From assembly GCF_028583425.1 (NCBI RefSeq), contig NC_072790.1:153754397-153818396 (forward strand): a DNA stretch of 64,000 nucleotides, written 5' to 3'. The position numbers and the translations under genes were made by a program. The notes beneath the pieces were generated by a model that saw nothing but the letters and a program-made list of their open reading frames with translations, was not told the origin of the DNA and did not search any database. Shown here in pieces: positions 1 to 10,538 of the stretch. How positions within the stretch are numbered: position 1 is the stretch's first letter; each line of letters begins with the position of its first letter. The DNA is from Eublepharis macularius (Eukaryota > Chordata > Lepidosauria > Squamata > Eublepharidae).

Positions 1-720
1 ACTGCCTGGCTTCCTGCTGCTCTCCCGTTGCCTCGGCTTGGAACATGCCAAGAAGGAGTGAGGGCCACTGCACCATGGAAATTCATGCTTAAACTGGCAC
101 CCCTTTCTGGAACATACCCCCTGATATGCAAATTGCCAGCAAAGCAGCTGGGGCTGAACCGACCACCCCGCGGGGGCACAGGTACCAAAAGGGGTGGACA
201 GGCGCTGCACCAAATGGCCTCTGTCCGATCTATCTCCTGAATTAGGCTTAGCCGGGGCCATCAATTGCAGCCCAAGCTGCTGATGAATCTGGTCCCATGG
301 CAAACTGGGATTAACCGCTGCACACATACGGAATTCCTTGTCATATTGCAGCCAAGCTGCACCTGTGAAGTCCGTATATGCCCTGTAAACAATATCAATA
401 TATTGAAAAGGGGGCTGCCCTATGCAGTTGGGCATGTGCAATAACTCCGGCATAAATGAGCATGCCAGGTAACCAGTTTGCCCAGGTACAGTCGACCTTC
501 CTACTTTTAAGCCTCTCCTTCTCCCTGTCTTCCATGTCATCCTTGTCCTTCTTCTCCAGTTCCCTGAAGAGAAGGCCAAAGATATCTACAAACTCTCCTC
601 AGAGTATCTTATCCCTGGTTGCAGGCGTCAAATGGTCTCCCAGGGGTAATGCAGTATCACCGAACGGCATAGCCCTGTAAGGTACAGCCCCCAAAGGGGT
701 TGGCTTCGCGTCACCCGGGA
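1..720 (-). pseudogene. Ngaro/DIRS-like retroelement gag remnant (open at left edge)
   Basis: Read on the minus strand, this encodes a broken gag-like protein homologous to the copy at 50842-52080. Shared blocks, with small differences, are ALPLGDHLTPATRDKIL, LFRELEKKDKDD, WANWLPGMLIYAGVI, YIDIVYR, and a Cys/His block of the form C-W-x-F-x7-C-x4-C-x-F-x-H. Reading it needs frame changes and it carries at least one in-frame stop (near 600), so it is dead. The element continues beyond base 1. Assignment to a tyrosine-recombinase retrotransposon rests on the other copy, where recombinase and SGNH hydrolase pieces follow the same gag. The exact clade is inference. The right edge near 720 is where similarity to the other copy fades. 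Confidence 0.65.
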
Positions 721-870
721 GTGCCGTTTTCTCACCAATATTTTGGCAAATGCTGTAATACCTAGCTAGACAAGATTTTTTCATTTTATGGTATACCAAC
801 TGTTGTTACAAGTGACAATAGGCCACCTTTTCATAGCCTGCAGTTTTCTCAGTTTTCAAACAGAAAAATT

Positions 871-1345
871 ATACCACACCGACCTCAAGCCAATGAAGAG
901 GTTGAGAGATTTATGCAGTCTCTCAAGGAAGTTTTACACATTGCTGCAGCACAGTGAGCTAATATGAAGCAGGAACTTTTCAGGTTTCTCTGCAGTTATC
1001 AAACAACTCATTGTTCCACTGGCATGGCACCAGCAATTGTTATGTTTGGAAGACAGCTATGGACAAAATTGCCTCAAATGGATGTCCCATGCAAAGCTGC
1101 ACCTGTATGTCAACATGATGAGAAGGCAAAGCTCACAATGAAACAGTATGCTGACCGGTAGTACCTTTCAAAGTTAGAGACCAGGTACTTTTAAAGAACA
1201 CTCAGCCCTGAAACAAACTCTCACTTGCTCTTCTATCCTGAACTATATCAAGTCACACATATAAATGGAACAATGATCACAGCGCAGAGGGGAAGCCATA
1301 GAGTCACAAGAAATGTGTCTCACTTCAAACTACTTGACAGCAACC
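871..1345 (+). pseudogene. Ty3/gypsy integrase C-terminal fragment
   Basis: The translation resembles the end of a gypsy integrase: HRPQANEEVERFMQSL (catalytic-Glu region), then FLCSYQTTHCSTGMAPA..MFGRQLWTKLP, then a lysine-rich KAKLTMKQYADR segment, and finally INGTMITAQRGSHRVTRNVSHFKLL. That order is typical of the core-to-C-terminal part of vertebrate gypsy integrases. Stops and frame shifts interrupt it (for example after HIAAAQ near 957), so it is an old remnant. It is not part of the intact chromovirus at 17827-24780, whose integrase tail differs and carries a chromodomain. No LTR was seen beside it. Confidence 0.7.
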
Positions 1346-2779
1346 AGATTCCTGGATCACATTACAATGATGATATCTTCATCCATAGTGACAACATCAC
1401 CCCTTCTAATACCTCTATTGTACACCATCAGAAGCATCACCAGGAAATCAGCATTACCCACAAAGAACCAGTTGTCTGCTCCAAGCTATTTGCAAGACTC
1501 TGTCATAGAAACTGAGATATGTATATGGAATTAACCCAATCTGCACAATTATTTCCATTTGTTTATTGGTGGAATTTGTTCTCTCTTTCCTAAAAAATAA
1601 AAGATTGCATGTTGTAGATGTAGTTTCTAGAGTTTTTGCATGTGTTAGGATATTTTAAGTTTCTGAGTTTATGTTTATGGGTACAATTTCATGTCTGGGG
1701 GAAACAACTGCATTCCTAACAACTGCATTCCTTTAATCCAGGCCAGTTGTTTGAGACTGCTCGAGTCCACTCCAGGATTTGGTATGGACAAGGAGAAGGG
1801 AGGGAAGTTGTTGTAGCTGCAGCTAGGGAGAGTGAAGAAATGGAGACTGAATAAAATTCTTGCCTGTTGGAAACAACGTTTCCTTGTCATTCCTAAGTCT
1901 GGCTTCAAGAACACAACACTAAGAACCTGTTTTGAATGATAGTGTGGTTCCAAGAGCTTGCTCTCACCACTGAGCACCCAATATATAATAAACATCAAAG
2001 ACTAATTGATGGTGCACTGTTCTATGGGCTGTTATGAAACGAAGCAAGGTTGGTAGATACATAGAACAAAAGTTTTTCAGTTGTGGCTCCCAGACTGGAA
2101 TTTTTTCATCAGGGTGGTTTATCCTTCCCATTGATTTTCCGGGACAAACTTATTCTGGGTGGCATTTAATATTTTATTTCTGTAACATTATTTTAATCTG
2201 TAGTGCTGGTTTATCTGCAAATTGCTGACTTTACTGCTGACTGCTGCTCCTATATTCTAATTTCTTAAGAACTGGCTCAGTGACAGTCTCTCTATACAAG
2301 ACATTTGGTATGCATTCTTCAAATGTTAGGTGGAACAGTGTTTACTGGGCACTGTAGTTTTAAAAGAGCTGCTTGGGATCACTGTGGGGAGGAAGGTTGA
2401 AAATACAAGCAAAATTAGGTTAGAAGAATTTTTTCTAGTGTAGTTTATGGATGCAAGCCTTTAGTCTCTTCCCCCGCTCCCCGGATGGAATCTGCCAGGT
2501 CTTAAAATAAAAGTTTTCAAAGATAGAGCAGTGCGAGATTGCAGGGGGAGCAGAACTTTGCAATTCTACCCAGAGTGCAGTTGTGTGGGGCGGGGGGGCG
2601 CGGAAATTGCAGATGCCATCCAGACTGGGAGGTGGCAGACACACATTTTCATAATTATTGTAATAAATAACAGAAGAAACACACAAGTCTAGTTAACTGT
2701 GTATTGAACATTTGATTGGGCTGATTGCAGTTTATGAACATTTTGTGAACATTCCAGCTGGTGATCAAACATATTTCGC
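1346..2779. other. No recognised gene or repeat
   Basis: AT-rich sequence. The ORFs here are short and show no recognisable motif. A G/C-rich patch near 2460-2600 has no family I can name. Confidence 0.4.
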
Positions 2780-2957
2780 TTTATTTGTGTTTTTCTGCTT
2801 GTCATTTCACTATGATATTTTAACTGCTGCTTGTTTTACAGATGTCATTTATTATAACCTGCAAAATTTTTATTGTAAACCTCCTTGAGTGCCGTTATAA
2901 TGATAGAAAGGTAATCTCTATAATTTCTATATAATTTTCTTAAATAAAAATAAATAA
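2780..2957 (+). repeat. LINE 3' tail (CR1/L2-like)
   Basis: The stretch TTGTAAACCTCCTTGAGTG followed by an A-rich end with AAATAAAAATAAATAA matches the style of squamate CR1/L2 3' ends (tgtaaaccgcctagag... then short tandem A-rich repeats). Only the tail is recognisable. Confidence 0.4.
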
Positions 2958-3388
2958 GCATTCCAGTTGAAAGGTGTTACTGTCAGGCAGGATTGAATCT
3001 GGAACTGCAGAACAAGTGCAGGTGGTAAAATGAAGAAAGGATACTCTAGTCACTAGGAACAGAACATTGATGACATTTTGTCCAGCTCCAGGACTATGCA
3101 CTGACTTCAGCAACACAGAGAGGCCCAAGTAGGGTTGCCAGGTTGAGTCTGGCAACCAGCAGGAGGGCTGGAACAGGGACATGGGGTATACATTGGTGAT
3201 ATTGCCAACTTCACTATATCACTTCCAGATACAACCTGAAAGTGACAAGGGGAATTGCTGGAAACTCTGTCGTTTAACTATACATTTTCTGGTGATTACT
3301 AGAGCTACCCTTTGTCACTTACAGACAAAGGAGATAGCAGGTGAGAGGCCTCCTACCATAGCAGAAGGCCTGGCAAGCATAGGACCAA
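2958..3388. other. Unassigned sequence with MITE-like patch
   Basis: Near 3133-3170 there is TAGGGTTGCCAGG closely followed by CTGGCAACC, the terminal motif shared by an abundant reptile MITE group. No clear boundaries or target duplication were found. Confidence 0.3.
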
Positions 3389-3406
3389 GATAATAATATA
3401 ATTTCT
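3389..3406. repeat. Target-site duplication of truncated L1, left copy
   Basis: GATAATAATATAATTTCT is repeated exactly at 5240-5257. The pair brackets the truncated L1, as expected for target-primed reverse transcription. Confidence 0.9.
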
Positions 3407-5239
3407 TTTTTTAAAAAAGAATTTTTATTGGATTAGAAACATATAATAACAATTATAATCACATTCTTTAATTTTTTCTAATTCTAACCCCCTCCCTTTC
3501 CCCCCCCTTTTTATTGACTTCCAACAGTTTTCCAACCCCCTATCCACTTTCGCTCTACTCCTTCATATTTATTTTATTTGTTTATTATAATATACTTTCA
3601 GATTCTTCTAAGCACTATTTCCACTTCCTTTCACATATAAATTGTCATATAAATTGTCATATAAATAAAATCCTCTTAATCTATCTTCTTCATTAAAACT
3701 ACTAATAATATTCATTTTGATAACCTGTGTTTTATCTTACTCCTTCTATTCTCTTCAATATGGGACAAACAATTTGCCCCCCTTTATACATCAATTCCAA
3801 TACTTCTATACACATACTTATTATACACACTTATTGTCATTTGCTTAGGCTTCTGTTCTATATGTTGTTCTTTATCTATACATATACCATAAGTCTAACA
3901 ATTAGACCTATCTTTGAATTTACGTATGTATGTATATATTCACTCTATGTTATACGGTTATCTTTCCAAAAAATATAGATTAGTTAATTTCTATCCCATT
4001 AATTCTCATAGTATCAACGCTATTGCTACTTAATATAATACTTAAAAATCATATAAAGTTGCTTAGAATTTTTCCATTAACTCTCCACCCCCTCGGTATA
4101 GTCACTTCTCTCCTCCTGTGTACCTCAATAATTTTCAAACTGCCACAGTTCTCCTCCCACCTCCCATTTTTTCACCAGATATTGTTTCAGCTTTCCCCAG
4201 TCCGTGTTAAACTGCCCTGGATCAAGGTCTCTCAGTTTTCTTGTCATTTTGTCCATCTCCGCCATGTACAGCAATTTGTAAATCCAGTCCTCAGTAGTTG
4301 GCACTTCTTGTACTTTCCACTTCTGCGCATACAAAAGTCTGGCTGCTGCCGTCATATAGAATATCAATGTCCTATGTTGTGCTGGGATGTCTTCCATTCC
4401 CAAGTTCAGTAGCAGGAGTTCTGGGTTCTTGTTAACTTGAAATTGTAAAATCTCACTCATTACTCTTATTATTTCCCCCCAGTACTGCCTAGCTACCTCG
4501 CAAGTCCACCACATATGATACATTGATCCCTCATGTTTTTTACATTTCCAGCATTTATTAGACATATTCGAGTTCCCTAGCGCAATCTTCTTTGGCGTCA
4601 GATACCAACGGTAAATCATTTTGTAAATATTCTCTTTAATATTGGTACATGTCGTGATTTTCAATGTATGTTTCCACAAGTATTCCCACGCCTCCATTGT
4701 TATTTCTTTGTTAAAGTTTATAGCCCACTTCACCATTTGCACTTTGACTGTCTCATCTTCAGTATACCATTTTAACAACACTTTGTAAACCTTAGAAATT
4801 TCCTTTTGGTCTTCTTGTAAAATTACTTTCTCTAATTCTGAGTCTTCCATCCTTATCCCTCCCTTCACACAGTCTGAGTAATAAAGATCTCTAACTTGTC
4901 TATATTGAAACCAGTCGTAGTTTGGAGACATCTCTTGTTGCGTTCTTATTCTTATTTTGAAGGATTCTATTTGAGTTATCTCCTTATACGTTAAACACTG
5001 TTGTTCATTATCGACCGTTCTTGGATCTATTACTTCATATGGAACCACCCAGGAGGGAATTCCTTCTTGTAGGTATTCTTTGTACTTCTTCCAAATTGTG
5101 AAGAGGCTTCTCCGAATATAGTGATGCAGGAACATAGAATCTGCTTTTACTTTATCATACCATAGGTATGCATGCCATCCAAATAATTTTTTGTATCCCT
5201 CTAAGGCCAGCAGTTTGCAATTTTTCAATGTGATCCAAT
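3407..5239 (-). mobile_element. L1 retrotransposon, 5'-truncated copy
   Basis: Minus-strand L1 insertion of 1.83 kb. It begins with the complement of a short poly(A) tail at its low-coordinate end and stops inside ORF2. It is almost identical to 13173-15005 of the full-length L1 in this window, including the whole 3' UTR, but lies in the opposite orientation. An 18-bp perfect target duplication (3389-3406 and 5240-5257) defines both ends. 5' truncation is normal for LINEs. The near identity indicates a recent insertion from the same subfamily. It is non-autonomous. Confidence 0.95.
4125..5239 (-). pseudogene. L1 ORF2p C-terminal fragment
   Basis: Open frame covering about 370 residues of the L1 ORF2 C-terminal region, from LALEGYKKLFGWHAYLWYDK to WQFENY and stop. 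It includes the Cys-rich motif CWKCKKHEG..YHMWWTC found at the end of L1 ORF2 proteins. Endonuclease and RT domains are absent because of the 5' truncation. The ORF runs about 15 codons into flanking host DNA (MKKCHEKLYYYHW), and these codons are not L1. Compared with the full-length copy it differs at only a few residues, such as VID versus VIN. Confidence 0.92.
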
Positions 5240-5257
5240 GATAATAATATAATTTCT
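5240..5257. repeat. Target-site duplication of truncated L1, right copy
   Basis: Exact copy of 3389-3406. It marks the 5' junction of the minus-strand L1. Confidence 0.9.
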
Positions 5258-5507
5258 CATGGCATTTCTTCAAGCTGAATTTCTTAGATTGTTCAAAGAG
5301 TTTAGTGTTCCTATTGCTATATATCTTAGGGTCTTAATAAAAATGCTTTGGTGAGATTTGGCCAGTAACTTATTTAATAAAGCAACTAGATGGTTAACAC
5401 TCAGAAAATAACAGCAAGACCAGGAGCTTCGCCTTCTACTGAAAGGACTTTTTCCATGTTTGGTTTGGTTGAGATCTTTCTTGTCCTGCTTTATCTTTGT
5501 TTGCAGG

Positions 5508-5700
5508 ACCTCGGGTTGCCAAAGATCAAATGGAGTCTGGCAATCTCTTGGAATTTCCTCTGATCTCTAGATGACAGAGATCAATTCTCCTGGAGAAAAT
5601 GGCTGCTTTTGGCGGTGGGCTCCAAAGGTCCCTCGCCAAACTCTGCCTTCCACGGGCTCCACTCCCAATCCAGGAACTAGCAGTCCTAACCAGATTGCAA
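5508..5700. repeat. MITE-like repeat (GGGTTGCCA terminus)
   Basis: Begins CGGGTTGCCAAAG, contains an imperfect internal palindrome around CTGATCTCTAGATGACAGAGATCAATTCTCCTGG and the phrase GAGAAAATGGCTGCTTTTGG, and ends near TAGCAGTCCTAAC, roughly the inverse of the start. This resembles a very common squamate non-autonomous DNA transposon. Boundaries are approximate and no clean target duplication was found. Confidence 0.5.
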
Positions 5701-5904
5701 CAATGGACTGATTCCTAAGGAAAGGCAGTCTACAACCAGAACTGCTTTGGTATATCTTGTTTATGTTTGAAAGATTAGTAAAACAGGTTGCTCAATTGCT
5801 GTCCAAAAGTGAGATATTACGACGCTTTTACGTTTAAATTATTTAAATTATATACTTAAAATTATATTCTTGAAAATGCTAAAATATACCCAGGTATAAT
5901 TGTG

Positions 5905-6200
5905 CACATCGAGTTGCCAGGTCCCCATACCCTCCTGGGGGGAGGGAACCTGGTACTCACTGACAGGAGACTCTTGGCATGTGTGCTTTGAACATGCATG
6001 CTTCCGGTGCCAACATGATGATTTTGCAATGATGTTAGCCGGCACAATGACGTTGCTTCTAGAAGTGATTTCATTGTGCCCTTTGGGAGTGAGCTTGTGC
6101 TTGGGGTGTTTGCTGCAGGCAAGCAATTGCTTGCAAGCTCAGGCAAACTGCTGGGAGGTTATCCGCTACTGGAGGAGGGGAGGGAATCTGTGATCCCTAT
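5905..6200. repeat. MITE-like repeat (GTTGCCAGGTCCCC type)
   Basis: Starts GAGTTGCCAGGTCCCCATACC with a G-rich hairpin CCTCCTGGGGGGAGG, contains CCGGTGCCAACATGATG and GCACAATGACG, and ends GGAGGAGGGGAGGGAATCTGTGATCCC. The layout matches an abundant reptile repeat whose ends carry GTTGCCAGG. All ORFs here are incidental. Confidence 0.45.
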
Positions 6201-6323
6201 GTGCACAGAAGTCAGATCAAGTAAAAGTAGTAGGAATATTTATTCTTGTGAGCTGATATTCCGATGCTGTAGTGACACATAGTGTCACATGTTTTAAAAG
6301 CAACTACACAGTGCTGCAAAAAT

Positions 6324-6351
6324 ATTTATTTATTTATTTATTTATTTATTT
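6324..6351. repeat. (ATTT)n microsatellite
   Basis: About seven units of TTTA/ATTT at the end of the minus-strand LINE tail that follows. Confidence 0.85.
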
Positions 6352-6760
6352 GTATACCACCTCTCCAGAGAACCTGCTCAAGATGACTTGAAAAGTAAAT
6401 GATGCTAAAATCATAAAACAGAATAAAAATAATTTGAAAAATAAACCAACTATTTCAAACCCAGCATTAATACCTCAGCCAGAGCATAAAACAGTATAAA
6501 ACTTCTAGCAGCATGAAAGGAATGTCATAAAACAATTTTCAGGTTATAAGCAGACTGTATAAACCATTTAGAAAGATCTACCCCTTAATTAAAAATCTGT
6601 GTAAAAAGAAATGTTTTGGCCTGGTGCATAAAAGAGCATAGGGGAATGAGCATTTCAGTGACAGCACCTCACCTGTGGAACAGCCCTGTCTGACCTCTGC
6701 AAATGGGGCACACAGAGCCATGCTTCTAAGGAAGATTTTAAACAGCATGCTGAATAAGAA
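6352..6760 (-). repeat. LINE 3' end fragment (CR1/L2-like)
   Basis: TGTATACCACCTCTCCAGAGAACCTG after the (ATTT)n run, then A-rich sequence with repeated CATAAAACAGTATAAAAC, then CCTCACCTGTGGAACAGCCCTG. This is the antisense form of a widespread squamate LINE 3' untranslated end. No RT motifs remain. Confidence 0.45.
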
Positions 6761-7689
6761 TACAGTTATATACTAAATTATATGTAAATAAGTGGTTGAG
6801 AAGACTTTAAAACTTCTTGATTGTTCATCCACTTCTACATACACATGCCCACACACATACCTAAGGCTTTTCTCCTTAGGTCTGGGGTGGGAAAATATTT
6901 GAAACAGTGTTAAATATTTAAAAGTCTTTTATATTTAAAACTAGGACGTGGGTTCTCGAGTCCATCCTTCCTTGCCAATGTATTACCAAATTAACACTTG
7001 CTTATCCACATTTTAATTTCAAATATAATTATTAATGTTCAGAGATTTCCCAATAACTTTGATTAAAGAATGACTTTAATATGAGAGATCTGATGTCATG
7101 TAATTTGGTCAAATCAGTTGCTGTGTACTAACTCAAAGAAGGCTTTGTTGTATCGAGACTTTCTCAACCTCCCATAATATATACATATTTTTAACTGGAA
7201 GGTGACACAATTATGCGAGGCATCTTTGCTATATTTAGCTGCATATTGTCATTGTATCTGTATATAGAACCATCTGGGGATGAAGTATTTGAGTGCCTAT
7301 ATTTGGTTTTTAACCTGTAATGAAGAGATTTCTTGCCAACAGAGAAAAAAGTCCTTGGGGTTTGACTTTTAATTAGATTAGATGAGATTTTTCTCATGAG
7401 AATCCACATTCCTTGTTAAATCTTTAGGAAGACGTATGTAGGCAGACATATGAAGCTGCATCACAAGGATTCTTTCAAGAAATGTTACAACCTTAATCCT
7501 GCTTGGGTTTTCAGGAAAGTAAGGCACTGGTAGGAGGATTTTCTTACTTAGCAAGGGCTTGGATCTGCTTTTTCCAACAGCAGCAAGAAGTTGAGGCATG
7601 GCTTGTGCCACTGCATCTTCTGAGAATTAATCCAACTGTATTGAAAAGTATTTTTCTCTCATGATCTATATAAAATCTCTGTGTGATCA
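6761..7689. other. No recognised gene or repeat
   Basis: AT-rich sequence with only short ORFs lacking motifs. Confidence 0.4.
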
Positions 7690-7769
7690 TGATTTTCAAA
7701 TGCTTATTGGGCTACCACTTGGTTGGGGAGGGTGGACTATAAATCTAAGCAAATAAATAAATAAATACC
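7690..7769 (+). repeat. LINE 3' tail with (AAAT)n
   Basis: GGGAGGGTGGACTATAAATCTAAGC followed by AAATAAATAAATAAATA is a typical CR1/L2-type terminus in the sense direction. Confidence 0.5.
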
Positions 7770-7854
7770 ATGTCGCACGTGTTTGTAAAGGGGAAAAAAG
7801 TGACCGAATGTCTTTTGTCACCTGTGCTATGTCAGACTGCGTTGTGGCTAATGA

Positions 7855-8345
7855 ATCACACCAGACACTTGTTTGGGTTAGAAATGGCCATAACTTTATT
7901 GATTATAGCTGGATGGAACATTGGCCTGGCATCTGGGCACGGATCCATGTTGGCATCGTAGGCCTGGCTGCTGACCGATGCATCACCCGCCAGCCTCCCG
8001 CTGGCACCTCGGCACATGTAGTTCCATCGCCAGCCCTGCCTGGCAACCCTTGCTTCCAGATCTATCAGGGTGAGTAGTCCCGAAGGCCCACTCACCCTGT
8101 TGGGATCCGGCTCAATGCCTCAAAACCACCAACCCATAAAGTTGTGACAGTACCCCCCAATAGTCCTTAATTGGCAGAGGGTTGGAGGGTGACAAGCTGT
8201 TCCTGTGGATGCTCGGGTGTAATGGCGCTGACATGCAGCTGGACCAGTGCAGGATGAACACACCTCCTCCTTCAGGTAACCCTGCCTCCACTGCGTCCTG
8301 CACCCAGTGCCAACCCCAGCTAGCTGGTACGTTGTCAGCTTCCTT
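7855..8345 (-). repeat. LTR-like terminal repeat (Ngaro-like family)
   Basis: On the minus strand this GC-rich block contains GGGTGAGTGGGCCTTCGGGAC and ends in ATCAATAAAGTTATGGCCATTT, a poly(A)-signal-bearing end. The same ending pattern (AATAAA/AATCAATA, a few bases, then GGCC and T-rich sequence) occurs at 39329-39545, 45265-46200 and 53000-53430. The last of these follows the decayed Ngaro-like element, so I infer a solo terminal repeat of a related family. Boundaries are approximate. Confidence 0.4.
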
Positions 8346-8494
8346 TTCTTTCTCAAAAATGTATAGAGAAAAGAGAAATAAATCTATAGATTTTTATCCT
8401 ATCATTTCCTGGGAGTCAGCATACTTTGTACGGGAGGTGAGTTTTCTATATATTACCAACCATCCCATCCTTTCCAACTTCCTCCAGTGTAGAA

Positions 8495-8806
8495 TTTATT
8501 TATTTGCTTCAATTATAATCTGCCTTCCACACTGATACTCGAGGCAGATTACACAGTGTAAATCAATGCATTTCATAGGATGAAACATGTAGTAAACAAT
8601 GTGATAGGACTAGGATCACAGAAATCTGAAGTAAAGCATTAATTAGACCATAATGTGTTAAACAATGCGAAAAATGGCATTGCATGAGTAGAAAACAATG
8701 CAGTGAGAGCAGGATCATACATACAGCAAACAGATAATATGTACTATTCACAGTGATATAGTCCACAGTCTTATTCCCTTTATAGAAGTACATTCTGAAA
8801 CCTTTG
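8495..8806 (-). repeat. LINE (L2/CR1-like) 3' fragment, left half, split by L1
   Basis: ATTTATTTATTTGCTTCAATTATAATCTGCC..CAGATTACACAGTGTAAATC resembles 59850-60140. It continues after the full-length L1 at 15023-15140 (GAACTATTCTGTTTTGCATAG, then CCTCAGGCAGGCCACTTCACAAGGTGGGGGCC), matching 60146-60240. The L1 therefore inserted into an older antisense LINE. Confidence 0.65.
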
Positions 8807-8823
8807 AAGAAATACCCTCCTGA
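8807..8823. repeat. Target-site duplication of full-length L1, left copy
   Basis: AAGAAATACCCTCCTGA is repeated exactly at 15006-15022. Confidence 0.93.
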
Positions 8824-9750
8824 CTTCCGGTTTGGGATCCATGGAGGTCTAACGCAGCTCTAAGTGCAGAGCTGACCGGGCTGCCGTTTCAGCGGCCGGA
8901 GGGGCACAAATAGCCCCCGGCCACCTGCTCTCAGGCGGAGAACAGGCAAAGAACGCTCAAAGACCTCGGCGCATTGATCTCGGGCGAGGGGGGGTTCTGC
9001 GCTAAGGATTCTCTCTCGACCCTTGAGGTCCCACCCTTTGACAGGTCGGCTTAGATCTCTGCGGCAGGCCCGGGGCCAGTGCGGCTGGCATAAGACCTTC
9101 GTGCCCAAGCTTCAACAGGGGGAAAACAAACGGAAAGAGAACTTAAGATTGAAGCAGTGATTACAACCCAGAAAGACGTTTGAAAAGGTAAAGATCACTA
9201 TCTCCTGAATTGGGATGGATTGTTAAAAGTAACGAAGTTTTAAAAGGACTTTTTAAACTGCAACAGACTTACTATAAGGAGGGGGAAACCCGGCAAGAAA
9301 TAGATTCCAAAAAGGACTAAGTAAAAAGAAGTAATTTCAGAAAAGAGACATTTGTTTATCATACCTGTGGTTGAGAATCGATAGCAGGCTGTGGGAAAAC
9401 TTTTACCATCACGAGAGCTGCAGCGGAGAGTCGGGAAACAGGAAGTACGTAATAGTGATAGAGTCGCCAGAAGGAGACGGCCCCTACTGGAAGACAGGAA
9501 GAAGGGCATCGCCATTTTTGAACAGGGAAGGGCTTTGGCTTCAGCAAGGGCGGAAGTAGGACATCTTGGATTACAAAAGGGTACAGAGAAACCATAGAGA
9601 AAAGACGCCCGACATTTTGGATTTTTGAAGCGATTTTTGTTCATTTAAAGGACCGGGACTTTTAAATTAATTAAAAGGACTACCAATTTGGACGCCACGG
9701 AGCTAAGAAAACGTGCAGACTCGTGGGAGCGAGGTAAATCAAGCCCCACG
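8824..9750 (+). promoter_or_regulatory. L1 5' UTR (internal promoter region)
   Basis: A 927-base leader, GC-rich in its first 300 bases, precedes ORF1. L1 5' UTRs carry an internal RNA polymerase II promoter (family knowledge). No individual promoter element was identified here. The antisense L1 at 38381-39320 has a recognisably similar leader. Confidence 0.6.
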
Positions 9751-10536
9751 ATGTCGAAGAAAGAGTGGCAAGCAGCCATAGAGAACTTGGACAAAAAATT
9801 TTGTGAAATGCTAAAGGAGCTTAAAGAAACAAAATTGGAGTTGGTGAAAGAAGTCAAAGATGTCAAAGAGACAGTTAAAAATGAGCTGGCAGAAGTAAAA
9901 AAGGGAATGGAGACGATACAAACCGACCTGCAGGCAGCGCAGCAAAAAGTTAACGATGTGGAGAAGGCGATGGACAACCTTACAGAGACGCAGCGAACGG
10001 ACATGAGAGTAATGAGGGGAAGAATGGCAGTTGCGGAGAGTAAATATATGGAAAAGCAGCTGAGGTTTCGAGGTTTGTTGGAAGTAGAAGGAAAGACAGC
10101 ACAAGAACAGGTGACTGAAGTGTTAGCTGAATACCTGGAAAAGGAGGAGGAGGAGGTTGTGGCTTTCCTAGATGTGGTGTACCGAATAAATTCCAGATTT
10201 GCGACCCAGAGAAAGGTACCAAGGGATGTGATAGTGCAATTTACGACAAGGAATGTAAGGGAAATGATAGTGACTAAGCAATTTCAAGATCCATTGATAG
10301 TTGATGGCAAGACAATTATCATCATGAAGGAGTTACCCAGATCGGTGCTCTTGGACCGGAAAAAATACAAAGTGTTAGTCCAGACTTTGAAAGACATGAA
10401 AGTAAGATACAGATGGGAATTACCGGAAGGGATATCTTTTGAATTTGGAGGGGTAAGAAAGCGCATCAGATCTGAATTGGAAATGGAAAGGTTCATGATG
10501 GACAATGAAAAAGACTTACCAACAACAAGGCCTTGA
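9751..10536 (+). CDS. L1 ORF1p, RNA-binding chaperone
   Basis: Intact 261-residue ORF1. L1 ORF1p binds the element RNA as a trimer and acts as a nucleic-acid chaperone in the cytoplasmic and nuclear particle with ORF2p. Residues 10-110 are lysine/glutamate-rich heptad sequence (KELKETKLELVKEVKDVKE), a clear coiled coil. About residues 115-190 form the RRM-like part (QLRFRGLLEVEGK..VYRINS), followed by the C-terminal domain (RDVIVQFTTRNVREMI, LPRSVLLDRKKYKVLVQ, YRWELPEGISFEFGG). The frame is open 63 bases upstream, but without an ATG. I chose the ATG of MSKKEW because the same residue opens the other L1 copy. Its stop is 2 bases upstream of the ORF2 ATG. Confidence 0.93.
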   Translation: MSKKEWQAAIENLDKKFCEMLKELKETKLELVKEVKDVKETVKNELAEVKKGMETIQTDLQAAQQKVNDVEKAMDNLTETQRTDMRVMRGRMAVAESKYMEKQLRFRGLLEVEGKTAQEQVTEVLAEYLEKEEEEVVAFLDVVYRINSRFATQRKVPRDVIVQFTTRNVREMIVTKQFQDPLIVDGKTIIIMKELPRSVLLDRKKYKVLVQTLKDMKVRYRWELPEGISFEFGGVRKRIRSELEMERFMMDNEKDLPTTRP

Positions 10537-10538
10537 AT

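Noticed and set aside
3514-3978. Small ORFs repeated at 14434-14898
   Set aside because: They lie in the L1 3' UTR. Their repetition reflects two copies of the same element.
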